DNA of 64,000 bases from Lacihabitans sp. CCS-44 (GTDB lineage Bacteria > Bacteroidota > Bacteroidia > Cytophagales > Spirosomataceae). The stretch spans positions 1-64,000 of the forward strand of contig NZ_RJUE01000056.1 in NCBI RefSeq assembly GCF_024343735.1. The letters are read 5' to 3'. Made by a program: the position numbers and the translations under genes. Below, piece after piece: positions 25,031 to 33,477 of this stretch. The stretch's first letter is position 1; each line of letters begins with the position of its first letter. Under the pieces are notes generated by a model, which ran no database searches, was not told where the DNA came from, and saw only the letters and a list, made by a program, of their open reading frames with translations.

Positions 25031-26410
25031 ATGAAAAGAGTCTTCATGGTTTTCCTAAGTTTTTTAAGTCTAAGCCTTTGTGGACAAGAAATTTCTTTAG
25101 AACAAATAGAAACTCATAAACAAAAAGCTCTGCGATACCTTGAAAATTCACAAATAAAAACCAGAACCGAAAACAAAACTTTTGCTGGAGAATGGCCCGC
25201 CTACATGCACATGACCAATGCTTTTGTGCTGCTCGGGAAATCCGAAAAATATCGAGACTCCAACTGTTTCAACATGACTGGAGTTTTTAATGCCTTGGCG
25301 GAAGCATATTTGCAAGATACTTCGCAAGTAGAAATCAAGAACATGCTAAAAAATGCTTATCCTGAACTACTTAGCTACAGAAAAGATTCGCTTTTTAATT
25401 TTTGGAAATTGCTGCCTCCAAACAGAGATTTATCAAGAAAAACCAATAATCCCGAAGGTCTTTTAGTGAGAAGGCCAACCCATTATAAACTCAAAACGAG
25501 GTTTATCAACAACGCCGCCAATGTAGCTTTTGACAATGACGACACCTCCATGGGCAATTTGTCTCTCTATTATTATTCTAAAATATTTGGTGAAAATCAA
25601 CATCAAAATGTTAGTTATGATGCTTTTGACAAATATTTAGACAGCAACCGAAAGGCCTACCATTGGCACAATTATTTGGTAAAAATACCAAGAGAAACCA
25701 GTGCTTTTTTGACCTGGCAGGGAAAAGAAAGAGAATTTAAACGCTGGAATTTTTTCAAAGCTGCCATGCACAATTTGGTATTTTATTTGCCATCAAGCAT
25801 TGCGAATCCAAGGCCGTTTGTGCCTTATATTCCATGGGGAGCCAACGATATAGACGCAGTGGTGAATGCCAATATTCTAACCTACTTAGGTTCAACCCAA
25901 CAATTAGAAAACTCAAAAGGCCGAAGAGGTGCCGAAAAATTGATCAATTATCAGATAAATCGTGGGCGATGGAGCAGAGCGGGCATGTATTATCCCAATA
26001 AATACCATTTTCATTATGCAGTAAGCCGAAGTATGGTGGCTGGGAAAGATAAAATAAGTGCAAATGGAAAAGCCATTCTGTCTCATTTGCTCAATACCCA
26101 ATTCCCAGATGGACATTTTGAGAGCCGTAGAAAAGTGAACAAAAGAGATATTCTGCAATCGACGGTTTATGGACTTACAAGTCTATTGAACCTAAAGGAA
26201 CTTGGCTATGAAGTACCCAAAGGCCGAATTGACCTTACGATGAGCTATTTGCTAAAACATCAAAACGAGGACGGCTCTTGGAATGGTGGCGTTTTCTTTT
26301 CAGGCGGAACGGTGGTTAGGAATGTTTTACACTTCAAATCAGAGGCTTACACGACAGCATTAATGGTTTTGGGGATGAATAAGTGGGCTCACTTCGGCTT
26401 CGCTCAGTGA
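25031..26410 (+). CDS. Secreted protein with terpene-cyclase/prenyltransferase-like alpha-toroid repeats
   Basis: 459 residues with a signal peptide (VFMVFLSFLSLSLCG). The C-terminal half has helical repeats of the terpene cyclase/prenyltransferase type (VYGLTSLLNLKELGYEV, then MSYLLKHQNEDGSWNGGVF, the QDGSW-like motif). No DxDD catalytic motif is apparent, so enzyme activity is doubtful. It follows the GH3 gene by 3 bp. The last residues (HFGFAQ) are encoded by the first unit of the palindromic repeat cluster at 26390, so the C-terminus has been rewritten by the repeat. Confidence 0.7.
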   Translation: MKRVFMVFLSFLSLSLCGQEISLEQIETHKQKALRYLENSQIKTRTENKTFAGEWPAYMHMTNAFVLLGKSEKYRDSNCFNMTGVFNALAEAYLQDTSQVEIKNMLKNAYPELLSYRKDSLFNFWKLLPPNRDLSRKTNNPEGLLVRRPTHYKLKTRFINNAANVAFDNDDTSMGNLSLYYYSKIFGENQHQNVSYDAFDKYLDSNRKAYHWHNYLVKIPRETSAFLTWQGKEREFKRWNFFKAAMHNLVFYLPSSIANPRPFVPYIPWGANDIDAVVNANILTYLGSTQQLENSKGRRGAEKLINYQINRGRWSRAGMYYPNKYHFHYAVSRSMVAGKDKISANGKAILSHLLNTQFPDGHFESRRKVNKRDILQSTVYGLTSLLNLKELGYEVPKGRIDLTMSYLLKHQNEDGSWNGGVFFSGGTVVRNVLHFKSEAYTTALMVLGMNKWAHFGFAQ

Positions 26411-26614
26411 CCACACTTCGGCTTCGCTCAGTGATGAGACTTCCCTTCAACAAGCTCAGGGCGACAAGACTGTCAGGCTGAGCTTATCGAAGCCACGCTC
26501 CAATTGGTTATCAAGATTTGCTGAAATACTGCACGTCCCTTCGACAGGCTCAGAGTGACAATTCAAGAAGCTCAATGAGTCAACTATGGTCACTGAGTGA
26601 GTCGAAGTGACAAT
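26390..26614. repeat. REP-like palindromic repeat cluster (Bacteroidota 'cttcgacaggctcag' type)
   Basis: At least six related units in both orientations: cacttcggcttcgctcagtga at 26390-26410 and again at 26414-26434, cccttcaacaagctcaggg at 26443, the inverse caggctgagcttatcgaagc at 26474, cccttcgacaggctcagag at 26537, and an inverse unit with gtgagtcgaagtgac at 26590-26612. The units lie between two convergent genes and extend into both coding regions. Confidence 0.8.
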
Positions 26615-27584
26615 CAATCAAAACCTTACCCGCCGACATTCCTTTTACGTAAGTTTCTAATCCAGAATTCAATTCTGACAATTTTACTTTTTTCTGAATC
26701 TGTGTTTCAAATCCTTTTGAGAGCATTTTTTGGATTTTTCTGACGTCCAATATTACTTCCACGATGGACTTTTTCTGTGCTTCTTTGCTAAGCCAGTAGC
26801 CTTCAACCGTGTTTTGTTTAAATAGGATATTTTGAGGAGAAAAATCACTGGGATTTTGATCAAGTCTACCGTAAATCACCATTCTGGTATTGTCTGGCAA
26901 TGCATTTAATATTTGGTACGGTATAGAGCCTCCGCCAACGGCATCGAAAAATATCACCTTTTTGTATGATTTTGCAGCTAAGTTTAATTCTTTCAGATAA
27001 TCATTATTTTCAGTACAAAAGACCTTAGAAAATCCCTTTTTCAATGTTTCATCTTTGAGGTTTTCTTTGCGTATTAAACCAAAAACTGGGACATCTATTT
27101 CGTTTGCAAAATGTGTAACCATTTGTCCCAGTGCACTTCCGGCAGCAGAAAACACGATGAGGTCAGCACTCATTTTCTTTGCTTTTTTGGTAAAAGAAAG
27201 GGCAGTCAATGGATTTACAAACAACATAGAACCTTGCTCCAAACTCACACTTTTACTCAAATCCATGCATTTGTTGGCATCTGTGAGCATATATTCGGCC
27301 CATGTGCCATTGCCGGTATTGGGAGCGGTACAAGCCACGTTTTTGTTCAATAATCTGTTGGCCATAAAATCACCGCCCGACTCCACCACTACTCCACTTC
27401 CTTCCAAACCTGGCACTACAGGAAAGGGCTTTTTCAGACCATAATTGCCCGTTAAAAAGGCTAAATCTGAGGGATTGATAGGTGCAAAGGCCATCTTTAC
27501 CAATACTTGACCTTTGACAGGAACTGGTTTTGGTATTTCAGATAATTCCCAATCGTTGGGGCCTTTTAGAAGAATGGCTTTCAT
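26580..27584 (-). CDS. Zinc-independent quinone oxidoreductase-like MDR dehydrogenase
   Basis: About 334 residues from ATG 27584 (MKAILLKGPNDW; the ATG at 27587 is equal). An MDR-family reductase of the enoyl-reductase/quinone oxidoreductase branch: VLVKMAFAPINPSDLAFL, PGLEGSGVV, and a Rossmann region (LIVFSAAGSALGQMVTHFA). The catalytic zinc ligands of alcohol dehydrogenases are absent. A longer frame from 27659 would run through the terminator of the preceding gene and is rejected. The final residues (HFDSLSDHS) come from the repeat cluster. Confidence 0.82.
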   Translation of the reverse strand: MKAILLKGPNDWELSEIPKPVPVKGQVLVKMAFAPINPSDLAFLTGNYGLKKPFPVVPGLEGSGVVVESGGDFMANRLLNKNVACTAPNTGNGTWAEYMLTDANKCMDLSKSVSLEQGSMLFVNPLTALSFTKKAKKMSADLIVFSAAGSALGQMVTHFANEIDVPVFGLIRKENLKDETLKKGFSKVFCTENNDYLKELNLAAKSYKKVIFFDAVGGGSIPYQILNALPDNTRMVIYGRLDQNPSDFSPQNILFKQNTVEGYWLSKEAQKKSIVEVILDVRKIQKMLSKGFETQIQKKVKLSELNSGLETYVKGMSAGKVLIDCHFDSLSDHS

Positions 27585-27613
27585 CATGATCAAGTTTTTT
27601 ATGCAATCTACAA

Positions 27614-27644
27614 CAAAAAAAGCAGCCATAAATGACTGCTTTTT
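27614..27644 (-). terminator. Rho-independent terminator after the 27667-28365 gene
   Basis: AAAAAGCAG (27617-27625) and CTGCTTTTT (27636-27644) form a 9-bp stem. On the minus strand the stem is followed by a T run. Its position supports the ATG 27584 start of the next gene. Confidence 0.8.
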
Positions 27645-27666
27645 CAATAAATCCAACAATTGTATT

Positions 27667-28365
27667 TTATTTTACCTCAAACAAAGTATCTTCCAAACCA
27701 GAATTTACTTTTATTTCAGTCGCCTTAAGTTCAAAAGCCATCATACCCATGTCTTGTTTCAGTGAATGAGGAAATTTAACACTTCCTACTTGTTTATAAT
27801 CAGCGTAATCTATCGTTATTTTCATTTTTCCCATTGGAGATTCTACTTCGTTTATCTGGCGTTTTTTTAATCCAGAAATTACTTCATAAAACTCCTCTGC
27901 TTCACCAGCAGCATTCAAAACTTTAAGTTTGTGGCATTCAACACCGTCTAGCGTTTCTTTACCCATATAAGTTAGTTTTCCCAAATCTGTCAAATAAACC
28001 ACCTCTCCGATGATGTTAGACTGAGCTTCTAAACCTTTTGCGGCTTCGCCCTCAATCATCTGATCTTGGCCCATTTGGGTCATTTTACCTTTAGTTCCGT
28101 CAAAAACCGTATTGTTTACCTCACCCATTCCGTCGATTTTGACTATTGTCAGAAACTTATTAGGCATTTTTTTTCTCACTACCATACTCATGGCCTGTCC
28201 TTGCACATCCGCGGTCAGATCCATAGAGAAGTCTTTGATACCGTCAATGGCGGCTTTCCCACCGATAGATTCTAAATATTTATCAATAACCATTTTTGGC
28301 GTAGTTTCTTGAGCTTTAGTTGCTATCGAAAAGACCAAAAGTAAAGGCAAAACTAGGTTTTTCAT
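27667..28365 (-). CDS. Secreted outer-membrane-lipoprotein-sorting-like protein
   Basis: 232 residues with a signal peptide (LVLPLLLVFSIATKA). The pattern of VIDKYLESIGGKAAIDGIK followed by alternating beta strands (FDGTKGKMTQMG, ECHKLKVLNAAGEAEEFYE, MKITIDYADYKQV) is typical of LolA/LppX-like folds in periplasmic Bacteroidota proteins that bind lipids or act with zinc peptidases. The exact role is unknown. It is a single gene, ended by the hairpin at 27614-27644. Confidence 0.65.
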   Translation of the reverse strand: MKNLVLPLLLVFSIATKAQETTPKMVIDKYLESIGGKAAIDGIKDFSMDLTADVQGQAMSMVVRKKMPNKFLTIVKIDGMGEVNNTVFDGTKGKMTQMGQDQMIEGEAAKGLEAQSNIIGEVVYLTDLGKLTYMGKETLDGVECHKLKVLNAAGEAEEFYEVISGLKKRQINEVESPMGKMKITIDYADYKQVGSVKFPHSLKQDMGMMAFELKATEIKVNSGLEDTLFEVK

Positions 28366-28525
28366 TTATTCAAAATTTTAATTTTGACAAAGCAATGACA
28401 ATTTTCCTTGACCTCCAAAAAAAATTATTTAAACAGTGATATTGGAACGTTGAAAGGCAATCTGCATACACAGAAAAACACCACTGTCCGCCGACAATGG
28501 TGTTAAGGGCTCTCACACTTTACCT

Positions 28526-29326
28526 CTAAACGTTCCCAATCACATACATTTCCTCTAATGTAGGTGTAGGACTTCCCCCTTGTTTTTCGAGCGTAATCGC
28601 AAACGCTGCTATATTGCCTTTGGGCACTTTCATGGCCAATATTTTATTTTCAAAATTGAGGTCAATCATACCCATATCTACAGGTTTGCCATCTACTATG
28701 CCCCATACTTGGTATTGCTTACCTTTGGGTACGGCTGGTAAATTTTCTACCATGAGTTTCATTTCCTCAGTTTCTTTGTTCCAAAAAGCCATCACTTTGC
28801 TATCAGGCGATTTTTCTACACCTTTAAGCTCCATCGGCACGTTTTTGGAGTCTTTATACAAAGCCAACAAACCTTCTGATTTGGAACTAAGTGCCTTTTC
28901 TGATTCCATTTGGGCTTTGGTAGCAGCTAACTCATTAGAAATCTCTCTTGAGTTTTGAAATGTCCAACCTAACAATAATCCAAAGACTACTGATGCTGCC
29001 ACTGCAATTTTAGACCACATCGGTATCACTTTTACTTCCCTTTCTATTATTTCCTCTTGCGTTTCATTTTCCAAAACATTTCCACCTTCTTCAATCTCCT
29101 GATCAAAATTCATTTGGGCAAATATCTTAGATTTAAGTTGAGCAGATGGTTTTACTTCGTGCATTTTAGCATAAGTTTCCATCGTTTCCTCTATCGTCGT
29201 TAGTTCTGTTTTTATCTCTGGGTATATTTTCGATAAACACTCCACTTCTTGTTTTTCCTGGGGTGTAACCGAGCCAAGCACGTATGCTTCCAATATACCG
29301 GATGCTATATATTCGCTGGTATTCAT
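28526..29326 (-). CDS. Anti-sigma factor (RskA-like)
   Basis: 266 residues. A cytoplasmic N-terminal helical part (EYIASGILEAYVLGSVTPQE, partly quoted: GILEAYVLGSVTPQE) fits an anti-sigma domain. It is followed by one membrane helix (IAVAASVVFGLLLGWTF) and a periplasmic RskA-like beta domain (MVENLPAVPKGKQYQVWGI, GNIAAFAITLEKQGGSP). It overlaps the ECF sigma gene by 4 bp and should hold that sigma factor inactive at the membrane. No zinc-binding HxxxCxxC motif is present. Confidence 0.85.
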   Translation of the reverse strand: MNTSEYIASGILEAYVLGSVTPQEKQEVECLSKIYPEIKTELTTIEETMETYAKMHEVKPSAQLKSKIFAQMNFDQEIEEGGNVLENETQEEIIEREVKVIPMWSKIAVAASVVFGLLLGWTFQNSREISNELAATKAQMESEKALSSKSEGLLALYKDSKNVPMELKGVEKSPDSKVMAFWNKETEEMKLMVENLPAVPKGKQYQVWGIVDGKPVDMGMIDLNFENKILAMKVPKGNIAAFAITLEKQGGSPTPTLEEMYVIGNV

Positions 29327-29856
29327 ATCTTAAAAATAGTTTTTAGGTCTTGAAGAGCTGTCCTTATCCTCGATTTGGCCGTTCCGAGCGGTATCTGTAA
29401 AATATCCGCCGCCTCTTCTTGCGTATAACCTTGAAAATAAACCATATCTATCAACACTTTCCTGTCTGTCTTTAGTTTATCTGTTAGTCCTTTTATATCG
29501 AAAAGCGACATTTCAGGCTGAAAACTCGCCTTTTTGTCCACTGCTCCGATAGATTCGTCAATGTCTTCAAGCCAAATGTTTTTATCCTTCCGGAATTGAT
29601 CAATGGCTGTGTTGCGGGCTATGTTTACCATCCAGGTAAATAGTCGGCCTTTTGATGGGTCATAGTCGCCAATTTTTCGCCATATTTTCAAGAATGCATC
29701 TTGCAGGATATCTTCTGATTTTTCTGTGTCCTTGATTATTTTTATGATAACTCCCATCAAACTTCCCGAGTAGTTATCATACAAATATTCGAAGGCCTTT
29801 TGGCTATTTTGTTTGAGCGACCTCACCAATTCTTCTTCTGAAATTTGCGTTGTCAA
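29323..29856 (-). CDS. ECF-family RNA polymerase sigma factor
   Basis: 177 residues. Region 2 has FEYLYDNYSGSLMGV, DAFLKIWRKIGDYDPSKGRLFTWM (partly quoted: DAFLKIWRKIGDYD) and NTAIDQFRK. Region 4 has FQGYTQEEAADILQIPLGT and the DNA-contacting KSRIRTALQDLK. Coupled with the RskA-like anti-sigma gene. The nearby fasciclin gene, oriented the same way upstream, may be part of the regulon (inference). Confidence 0.92.
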   Translation of the reverse strand: MTTQISEEELVRSLKQNSQKAFEYLYDNYSGSLMGVIIKIIKDTEKSEDILQDAFLKIWRKIGDYDPSKGRLFTWMVNIARNTAIDQFRKDKNIWLEDIDESIGAVDKKASFQPEMSLFDIKGLTDKLKTDRKVLIDMVYFQGYTQEEAADILQIPLGTAKSRIRTALQDLKTIFKI

Positions 29857-29964
29857 AATAAAATTTGTTTAGAGGTTTTTTAAAAATACATAAAAATTAA
29901 TATCAAAACACATATTGGAGGAATACTTTGATATCAAGGTCTTTTTTTTTTAACCTTACCCTCC

Positions 29965-29990
29965 ATCCCTCTCCGCGGGAGAGGGATTTT
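29965..29990 (-). terminator. Hairpin downstream of the fasciclin gene
   Basis: ATCCCTCTCC (29965-29974) and GGAGAGGGAT (29978-29987) form a 10-bp stem with a 3-nt loop. The pattern 'cctctccgcgggagagg' recurs in many genomes as a dispersed palindrome. It separates the fasciclin gene from the sigma factor gene. Confidence 0.6.
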
Positions 29991-30038
29991 AAAGGGTTCA
30001 GTTTTTGATTTTCAATAATTTGTGCAAAACTTAAAGAA

Positions 30039-30599
30039 TTACATTGGCAATAGAACGGTATCTAAAGTGTGTATCACGCCGTTTGACTGATAAACATTGT
30101 AGATAGCGATATTGGCTACTCCGCCTTTTTCGTCCGTGATGGAAATGTTCATGTCGCCATTCATTTTGGCCACCAATGTTCCGCCAGAAAGCGTCTTCAG
30201 CTTCGCCATTCCGTTACCTTTTTCGATTAATTTCATCATGTCTTTTGCATCCAGTTTACCTGCCACTACATGGTAGGTTAAAACCTTCGAAAGTGTGCTT
30301 TTGTTTTCAGGTTTTAGTAGAGTTGCTACTGTTCCTGCAGGCAATTTATCAAAAGCCGAGTTTACTGGTGCAAAAACTGTAAAAGGACCTGCTCCCATCA
30401 AAGCATCTACCAATCCAGCTGCTTTTACTGCTGCCACAAGCGTGGTGTGATCTTTTGAATTTACGGCATTTTCAACGATGTTTTTCTTTGGATACATAGC
30501 TTCTCCGCCTACTGTAACTGTTCCGCTTTGTGCAAATGCCGAAGATCCCAATAATGCAAAGCCAACCGCTAATCCTAAAGTTTTAAGTAATTTTTTCAT
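30039..30599 (-). CDS. Secreted fasciclin-domain protein
   Basis: About 186 residues from ATG 30599, which begins a standard signal peptide (LLKTLGLAVGFALLGSSAFA); the in-frame ATG at 30668 would bury it. One FAS1 domain follows: TLVAAVKAAGLVDAL, GPFTVFAPVNSAFDKLP, LTYHVVAGKL and the closing NGVIHTLDTVLLPM. FAS1 domains mediate adhesion. In Bacteroidota such genes commonly neighbour ECF sigma/anti-sigma pairs, as here. Confidence 0.88.
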   Translation of the reverse strand: MKKLLKTLGLAVGFALLGSSAFAQSGTVTVGGEAMYPKKNIVENAVNSKDHTTLVAAVKAAGLVDALMGAGPFTVFAPVNSAFDKLPAGTVATLLKPENKSTLSKVLTYHVVAGKLDAKDMMKLIEKGNGMAKLKTLSGGTLVAKMNGDMNISITDEKGGVANIAIYNVYQSNGVIHTLDTVLLPM

Positions 30600-30718
30600 T
30601 GTTTGTTCTTTTTTAAATTTGTTTGGTTTAATTACGCCCCCCTTCAATTTTTGGATTGAAATACCCAAAACTTTTTTTATTATTGTTGGTTTTTAAATGA
30701 AATAAAACATTCATAATC

Positions 30719-31189
30719 ATGGCTAAAGCAAGTATTGAAGTAATAGAGGCATTGAAAAAAACAGCAGACAGCATAGAAAACGGCTCTCCATATATGTGGG
30801 GACACATGGGTTCGTGTAACTGTGGAAACTTAGCTCAAGTAGTAACTCAAAGAACCAAAGCTGAAATACACGCCTATGCCATGCAAGGGCATGGTGACTG
30901 GAATGAGCAAGTAAATCACTACTGTGGTCAAACCGAAATGCCAATAGATTTGATAATTTTCGAATTGTTGACCTTCGGATTTACAACAGATGATTTAAAA
31001 CATCTCGAAAAACTCTCAGACCCGAAGATATTGGAAGGCTTGGGTGACAAAAAATACACTTTGAGTCACAATCAAAAAGACGATGTAGTCGTTTACATGA
31101 AAGAATGGGCAAAAATGTTGGAAAATCAGATGATTGAAAACATTAAACTGCCTACTTTTGAAGAAGAATATAACCAAGTGTATGTATAG
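30719..31189 (+). CDS. Conserved Cys/His-rich protein of unknown function
   Basis: 156 residues, no signal peptide or membrane helix. Conserved-looking ligand residues cluster in MWGHMGSCNCGN and AYAMQGHGDWNEQVNHYC, suggesting a metal or cofactor site, but no named family is recognised. The next gene begins inside its last codons (8 bp overlap), so they are co-translated. Divergent from the fasciclin gene. Confidence 0.65.
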   Translation: MAKASIEVIEALKKTADSIENGSPYMWGHMGSCNCGNLAQVVTQRTKAEIHAYAMQGHGDWNEQVNHYCGQTEMPIDLIIFELLTFGFTTDDLKHLEKLSDPKILEGLGDKKYTLSHNQKDDVVVYMKEWAKMLENQMIENIKLPTFEEEYNQVYV

Positions 31190-31808
31190 AATCCTATTAT
31201 TGATGTTTTTGAGCCTGAATCTAGCCGCTCAGATAATTCCACCTGCCGAACCGATTGAAGAAGAACCTGCCGAAGAGCAAGAAGAAAAACCAGTCCTTTT
31301 TGAAGAACCTAAACCAGCTTGGAAACAACGTATGCATTATGGTGGCAATGTTTGGGTGCAATTTTGGGGGGCACTGTACGCTGACGTATCGCCGATGGTG
31401 GGCTATGATGTTACTGACAAAGGAACCATAATGGGTTTAGGAGCTTCATTTATATATCAAGGTTCAAGTGTATATGGTCAAAAAAACAACAACATAGCTG
31501 TTGGAGGAAGAGCATTTGTAAGGCAGAAGGTTTGGAGGCCTATATTTGCCCAAGCAGAATACGAATTTATGAATGCACCCAATACCGAAACCAACTTTTA
31601 CAATTGGGAAGTAGATGGACCTGCAAGGAAATGGGGCGGCTCACCGCTTGTTGGAATAGGTTTCTACCAAGGTCGCAATGCCGAACAACGGGGAAGTTTT
31701 ATATCAGTAATGTATAACATTGGTGCTCCAAGCTTTGGCTACAGAAGTATGCAAACTTTCGGTGGCAGTGGTTCTCCGTTCGTGATTCGGATTGGATATT
31801 TCTTTTAA
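31182..31808 (+). CDS. Outer-membrane beta-barrel-like protein
   Basis: About 208 residues from ATG 31182, which starts a signal peptide (MYRILLLMFLSLNLAAQ). A proline/glutamate-rich linker (EEEPAEEQEEKPVLFEEP) follows, then alternating glycine/aromatic strands typical of small barrels (HYGGNVWVQFWGALYADVS, GLGASFIYQGSSVYG), ending in an aromatic residue (IRIGYFF), as outer-membrane proteins do. The role is unknown. Coupled to 30719-31189. Confidence 0.65.
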   Translation: MYRILLLMFLSLNLAAQIIPPAEPIEEEPAEEQEEKPVLFEEPKPAWKQRMHYGGNVWVQFWGALYADVSPMVGYDVTDKGTIMGLGASFIYQGSSVYGQKNNNIAVGGRAFVRQKVWRPIFAQAEYEFMNAPNTETNFYNWEVDGPARKWGGSPLVGIGFYQGRNAEQRGSFISVMYNIGAPSFGYRSMQTFGGSGSPFVIRIGYFF

Positions 31809-32644
31809 AGAATCACCGTCCGATTCCCAAAAATAAAAACTCGATCATCCAAAACAAGTTTCAAAGCTTTTATCAGCACCATTTTTTCTACGTCTCGGCC
31901 ATCACGGGCCATGTCTGCTGCTGAGTAACGATGGTCTACCTCTCTGGTATCTTGGGCAATGATCGGACCTTCGTCGAGGTGATTATTTACAAAATGTGCC
32001 GTGGCTCCGATAACTTTTACTCCACGTTCAAAAGCTTGTTTGTAAGGATTGGCTCCAATAAAGGCTGGCAAGAAAGAATGATGAATATTGACGATCTTAT
32101 TCGAATATTTGGATACAAAATCTGGGGAAAGAATTCGCATATATTTAGCTAAAACCAAAAGCTCAGGATTGTATATGTCCAATGTATTCAAAACAGCGGC
32201 TTCGTGTTCTTCTCTGGTTTTTTCTTCTGCCGAAACATGGTGAAAAGGAATACCAAATTTACTTACAAAGGGCTCCAAAGTATTGTAATTACTGACTACA
32301 GCCAGTACGTTAGCATTGAGTTCTTCAAAAGCATAACGAATCAAAATTTCGGACAAACAGTGGTGTTCTTTGGTACAAAGCAACACTATATCTTTTTTCT
32401 TTTGAGTATTTAGCCTGAACTGTATTTCCTCACTGGGCACTTTCACTCGCAAATCAACTAAAACTTTCTGAGTATCGAAATCATCAGCACTCACAAATTC
32501 GGTACGCATAAAAAACCAGCCATTCGGACTTACATATTCATCCTGCCTTAAAATGTTGCATTCGTTGTTAAAAAGAACACTCGTCACATGAAAAATAAGC
32601 CCCTTCGCATCAGGACCTTCCATTAGTAAGGTGTGTTTTGCCAT
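31805..32644 (-). CDS. purU: Formyltetrahydrofolate deformylase
   Basis: 279 residues. An N-terminal ACT domain (MEGPDAKGLIFHVTSVLF, FFMRTEF) is followed by a formyltransferase-like domain with NIHHSFLPAFIGANPYKQAF (residues about 195-215) and ATAHFVNNHLDEGPII. The catalytic Asn, His and Asp of the family are in these segments. It releases formate from 10-formyl-THF to balance one-carbon pools. The stop overlaps the end of the convergent gene by 4 bp. Confidence 0.93.
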   Translation of the reverse strand: MAKHTLLMEGPDAKGLIFHVTSVLFNNECNILRQDEYVSPNGWFFMRTEFVSADDFDTQKVLVDLRVKVPSEEIQFRLNTQKKKDIVLLCTKEHHCLSEILIRYAFEELNANVLAVVSNYNTLEPFVSKFGIPFHHVSAEEKTREEHEAAVLNTLDIYNPELLVLAKYMRILSPDFVSKYSNKIVNIHHSFLPAFIGANPYKQAFERGVKVIGATAHFVNNHLDEGPIIAQDTREVDHRYSAADMARDGRDVEKMVLIKALKLVLDDRVFIFGNRTVIL

Positions 32645-32667
32645 TTGATTTCTTGAATATTATAGTA

Positions 32668-33126
32668 TTAACTTTCGTTGTTCAGTAAAAGGAGTTCGGC
32701 CAAAATCTTATCAGAAATTCTGAAATTTGTTTCTCCAATTTTATCAAGTATTGGTTTGATGGCCGAAATTACTCCCAATTCTTTGGCTTTGTGAATAACT
32801 CCAAGCGAACCAGTTACTTTCAAGCCCAATTTTTTAGCCAATTTCCTACCTTTTAGCTCGTCCAAAATTACCAGCGGATCATCCAATTCCTTTGCCAATG
32901 CTATTTCACTTGCTTCACCAATGTCAACCTCGGTTGAAAGAAAAACCAAATATTTTTGATCTTTTACGGAAACGATTTTAATCCAAGAAGGCAAAGTTTC
33001 GTTAAATTCAGTTGCTATTTGAGGAGTGGTAATAACAGTTTGATAAACTTTGAGAAGAATTTCTAGGTGATTTATTTTTTGAAACAAAATCAAACAACTG
33101 GTATCGGAAATTACAATATTAGGCAT
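32668..33126 (-). CDS. DUF3368/PIN-domain toxin-like protein
   Basis: 152 residues. The PIN-type nuclease pattern is visible: Asp in VISDTSCLIL, Glu in DIGEASEIALA and Asp in PLVILDELKGRKLAKKLG. The DUF3368 family pairs with UPF0175 antitoxins, and the UPF0175 gene is directly upstream with an 8-bp overlap. It would cut RNA when free of its partner. A complete pair is likely, since the acidic residues are intact. Confidence 0.85.
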   Translation of the reverse strand: MPNIVISDTSCLILFQKINHLEILLKVYQTVITTPQIATEFNETLPSWIKIVSVKDQKYLVFLSTEVDIGEASEIALAKELDDPLVILDELKGRKLAKKLGLKVTGSLGVIHKAKELGVISAIKPILDKIGETNFRISDKILAELLLLNNES

Positions 33127-33346
33127 TGGAAATATCTGAATACAAGTCTGTCAAGGAATTGCTAAAAACAGAAACTCCATATTTGCCAATAACTTCTAAA
33201 AAAGCTCCTTTCGACAAACCCACCATTTCGGCGGCTTGTCCAGACGAAAGTTTACCTTCTTCAAATAATTTGGATGCTATTATCATCGAAAAATCATACT
33301 CTTTCAAATCTAAATCATCCGGAACTTGCAAATGTATTGTCTTCAT
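33119..33346 (-). CDS. UPF0175 family antitoxin
   Basis: About 75 residues from ATG 33346 (MKTIHLQVPDDLDL; an ATG at 33367 is also in frame). The body IIASKLFEEGKLSSGQAAEMV with VGLSKGAFLEVIGKYGV is the UPF0175 pattern with an HTH-like part (quoted in two pieces). It is the first gene of the toxin-antitoxin pair and probably represses it. Confidence 0.85.
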   Translation of the reverse strand: MKTIHLQVPDDLDLKEYDFSMIIASKLFEEGKLSSGQAAEMVGLSKGAFLEVIGKYGVSVFSNSLTDLYSDISNA

Positions 33347-33443
33347 TTTTCGTACTTCTTTCAACAAATATACATTTTTCTAAAAGAAATTTGCTGTTTG
33401 ATACTTAAAACCACCTTAAACACTAAAAATATCTATTCTTTTA

Positions 33444-33477
33444 ATAAATCGGGGCTGTGCCCGATTTATCATTTTTT
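33444..33477. terminator. Terminator at the end of der
   Basis: ATAAATCGGG (33444-33453) and CCCGATTTAT (33460-33469) form a perfect 10-bp stem with a 6-nt loop. The T run is on the plus-strand side and an A/T-rich tail on the minus-strand side. The der stop codon begins at the stem edge. Confidence 0.6.

Noticed and set aside
27584-27659. Longer N-terminus for the MDR reductase
   Set aside because: The extension contains the terminator of the previous gene and does not fit the family start.
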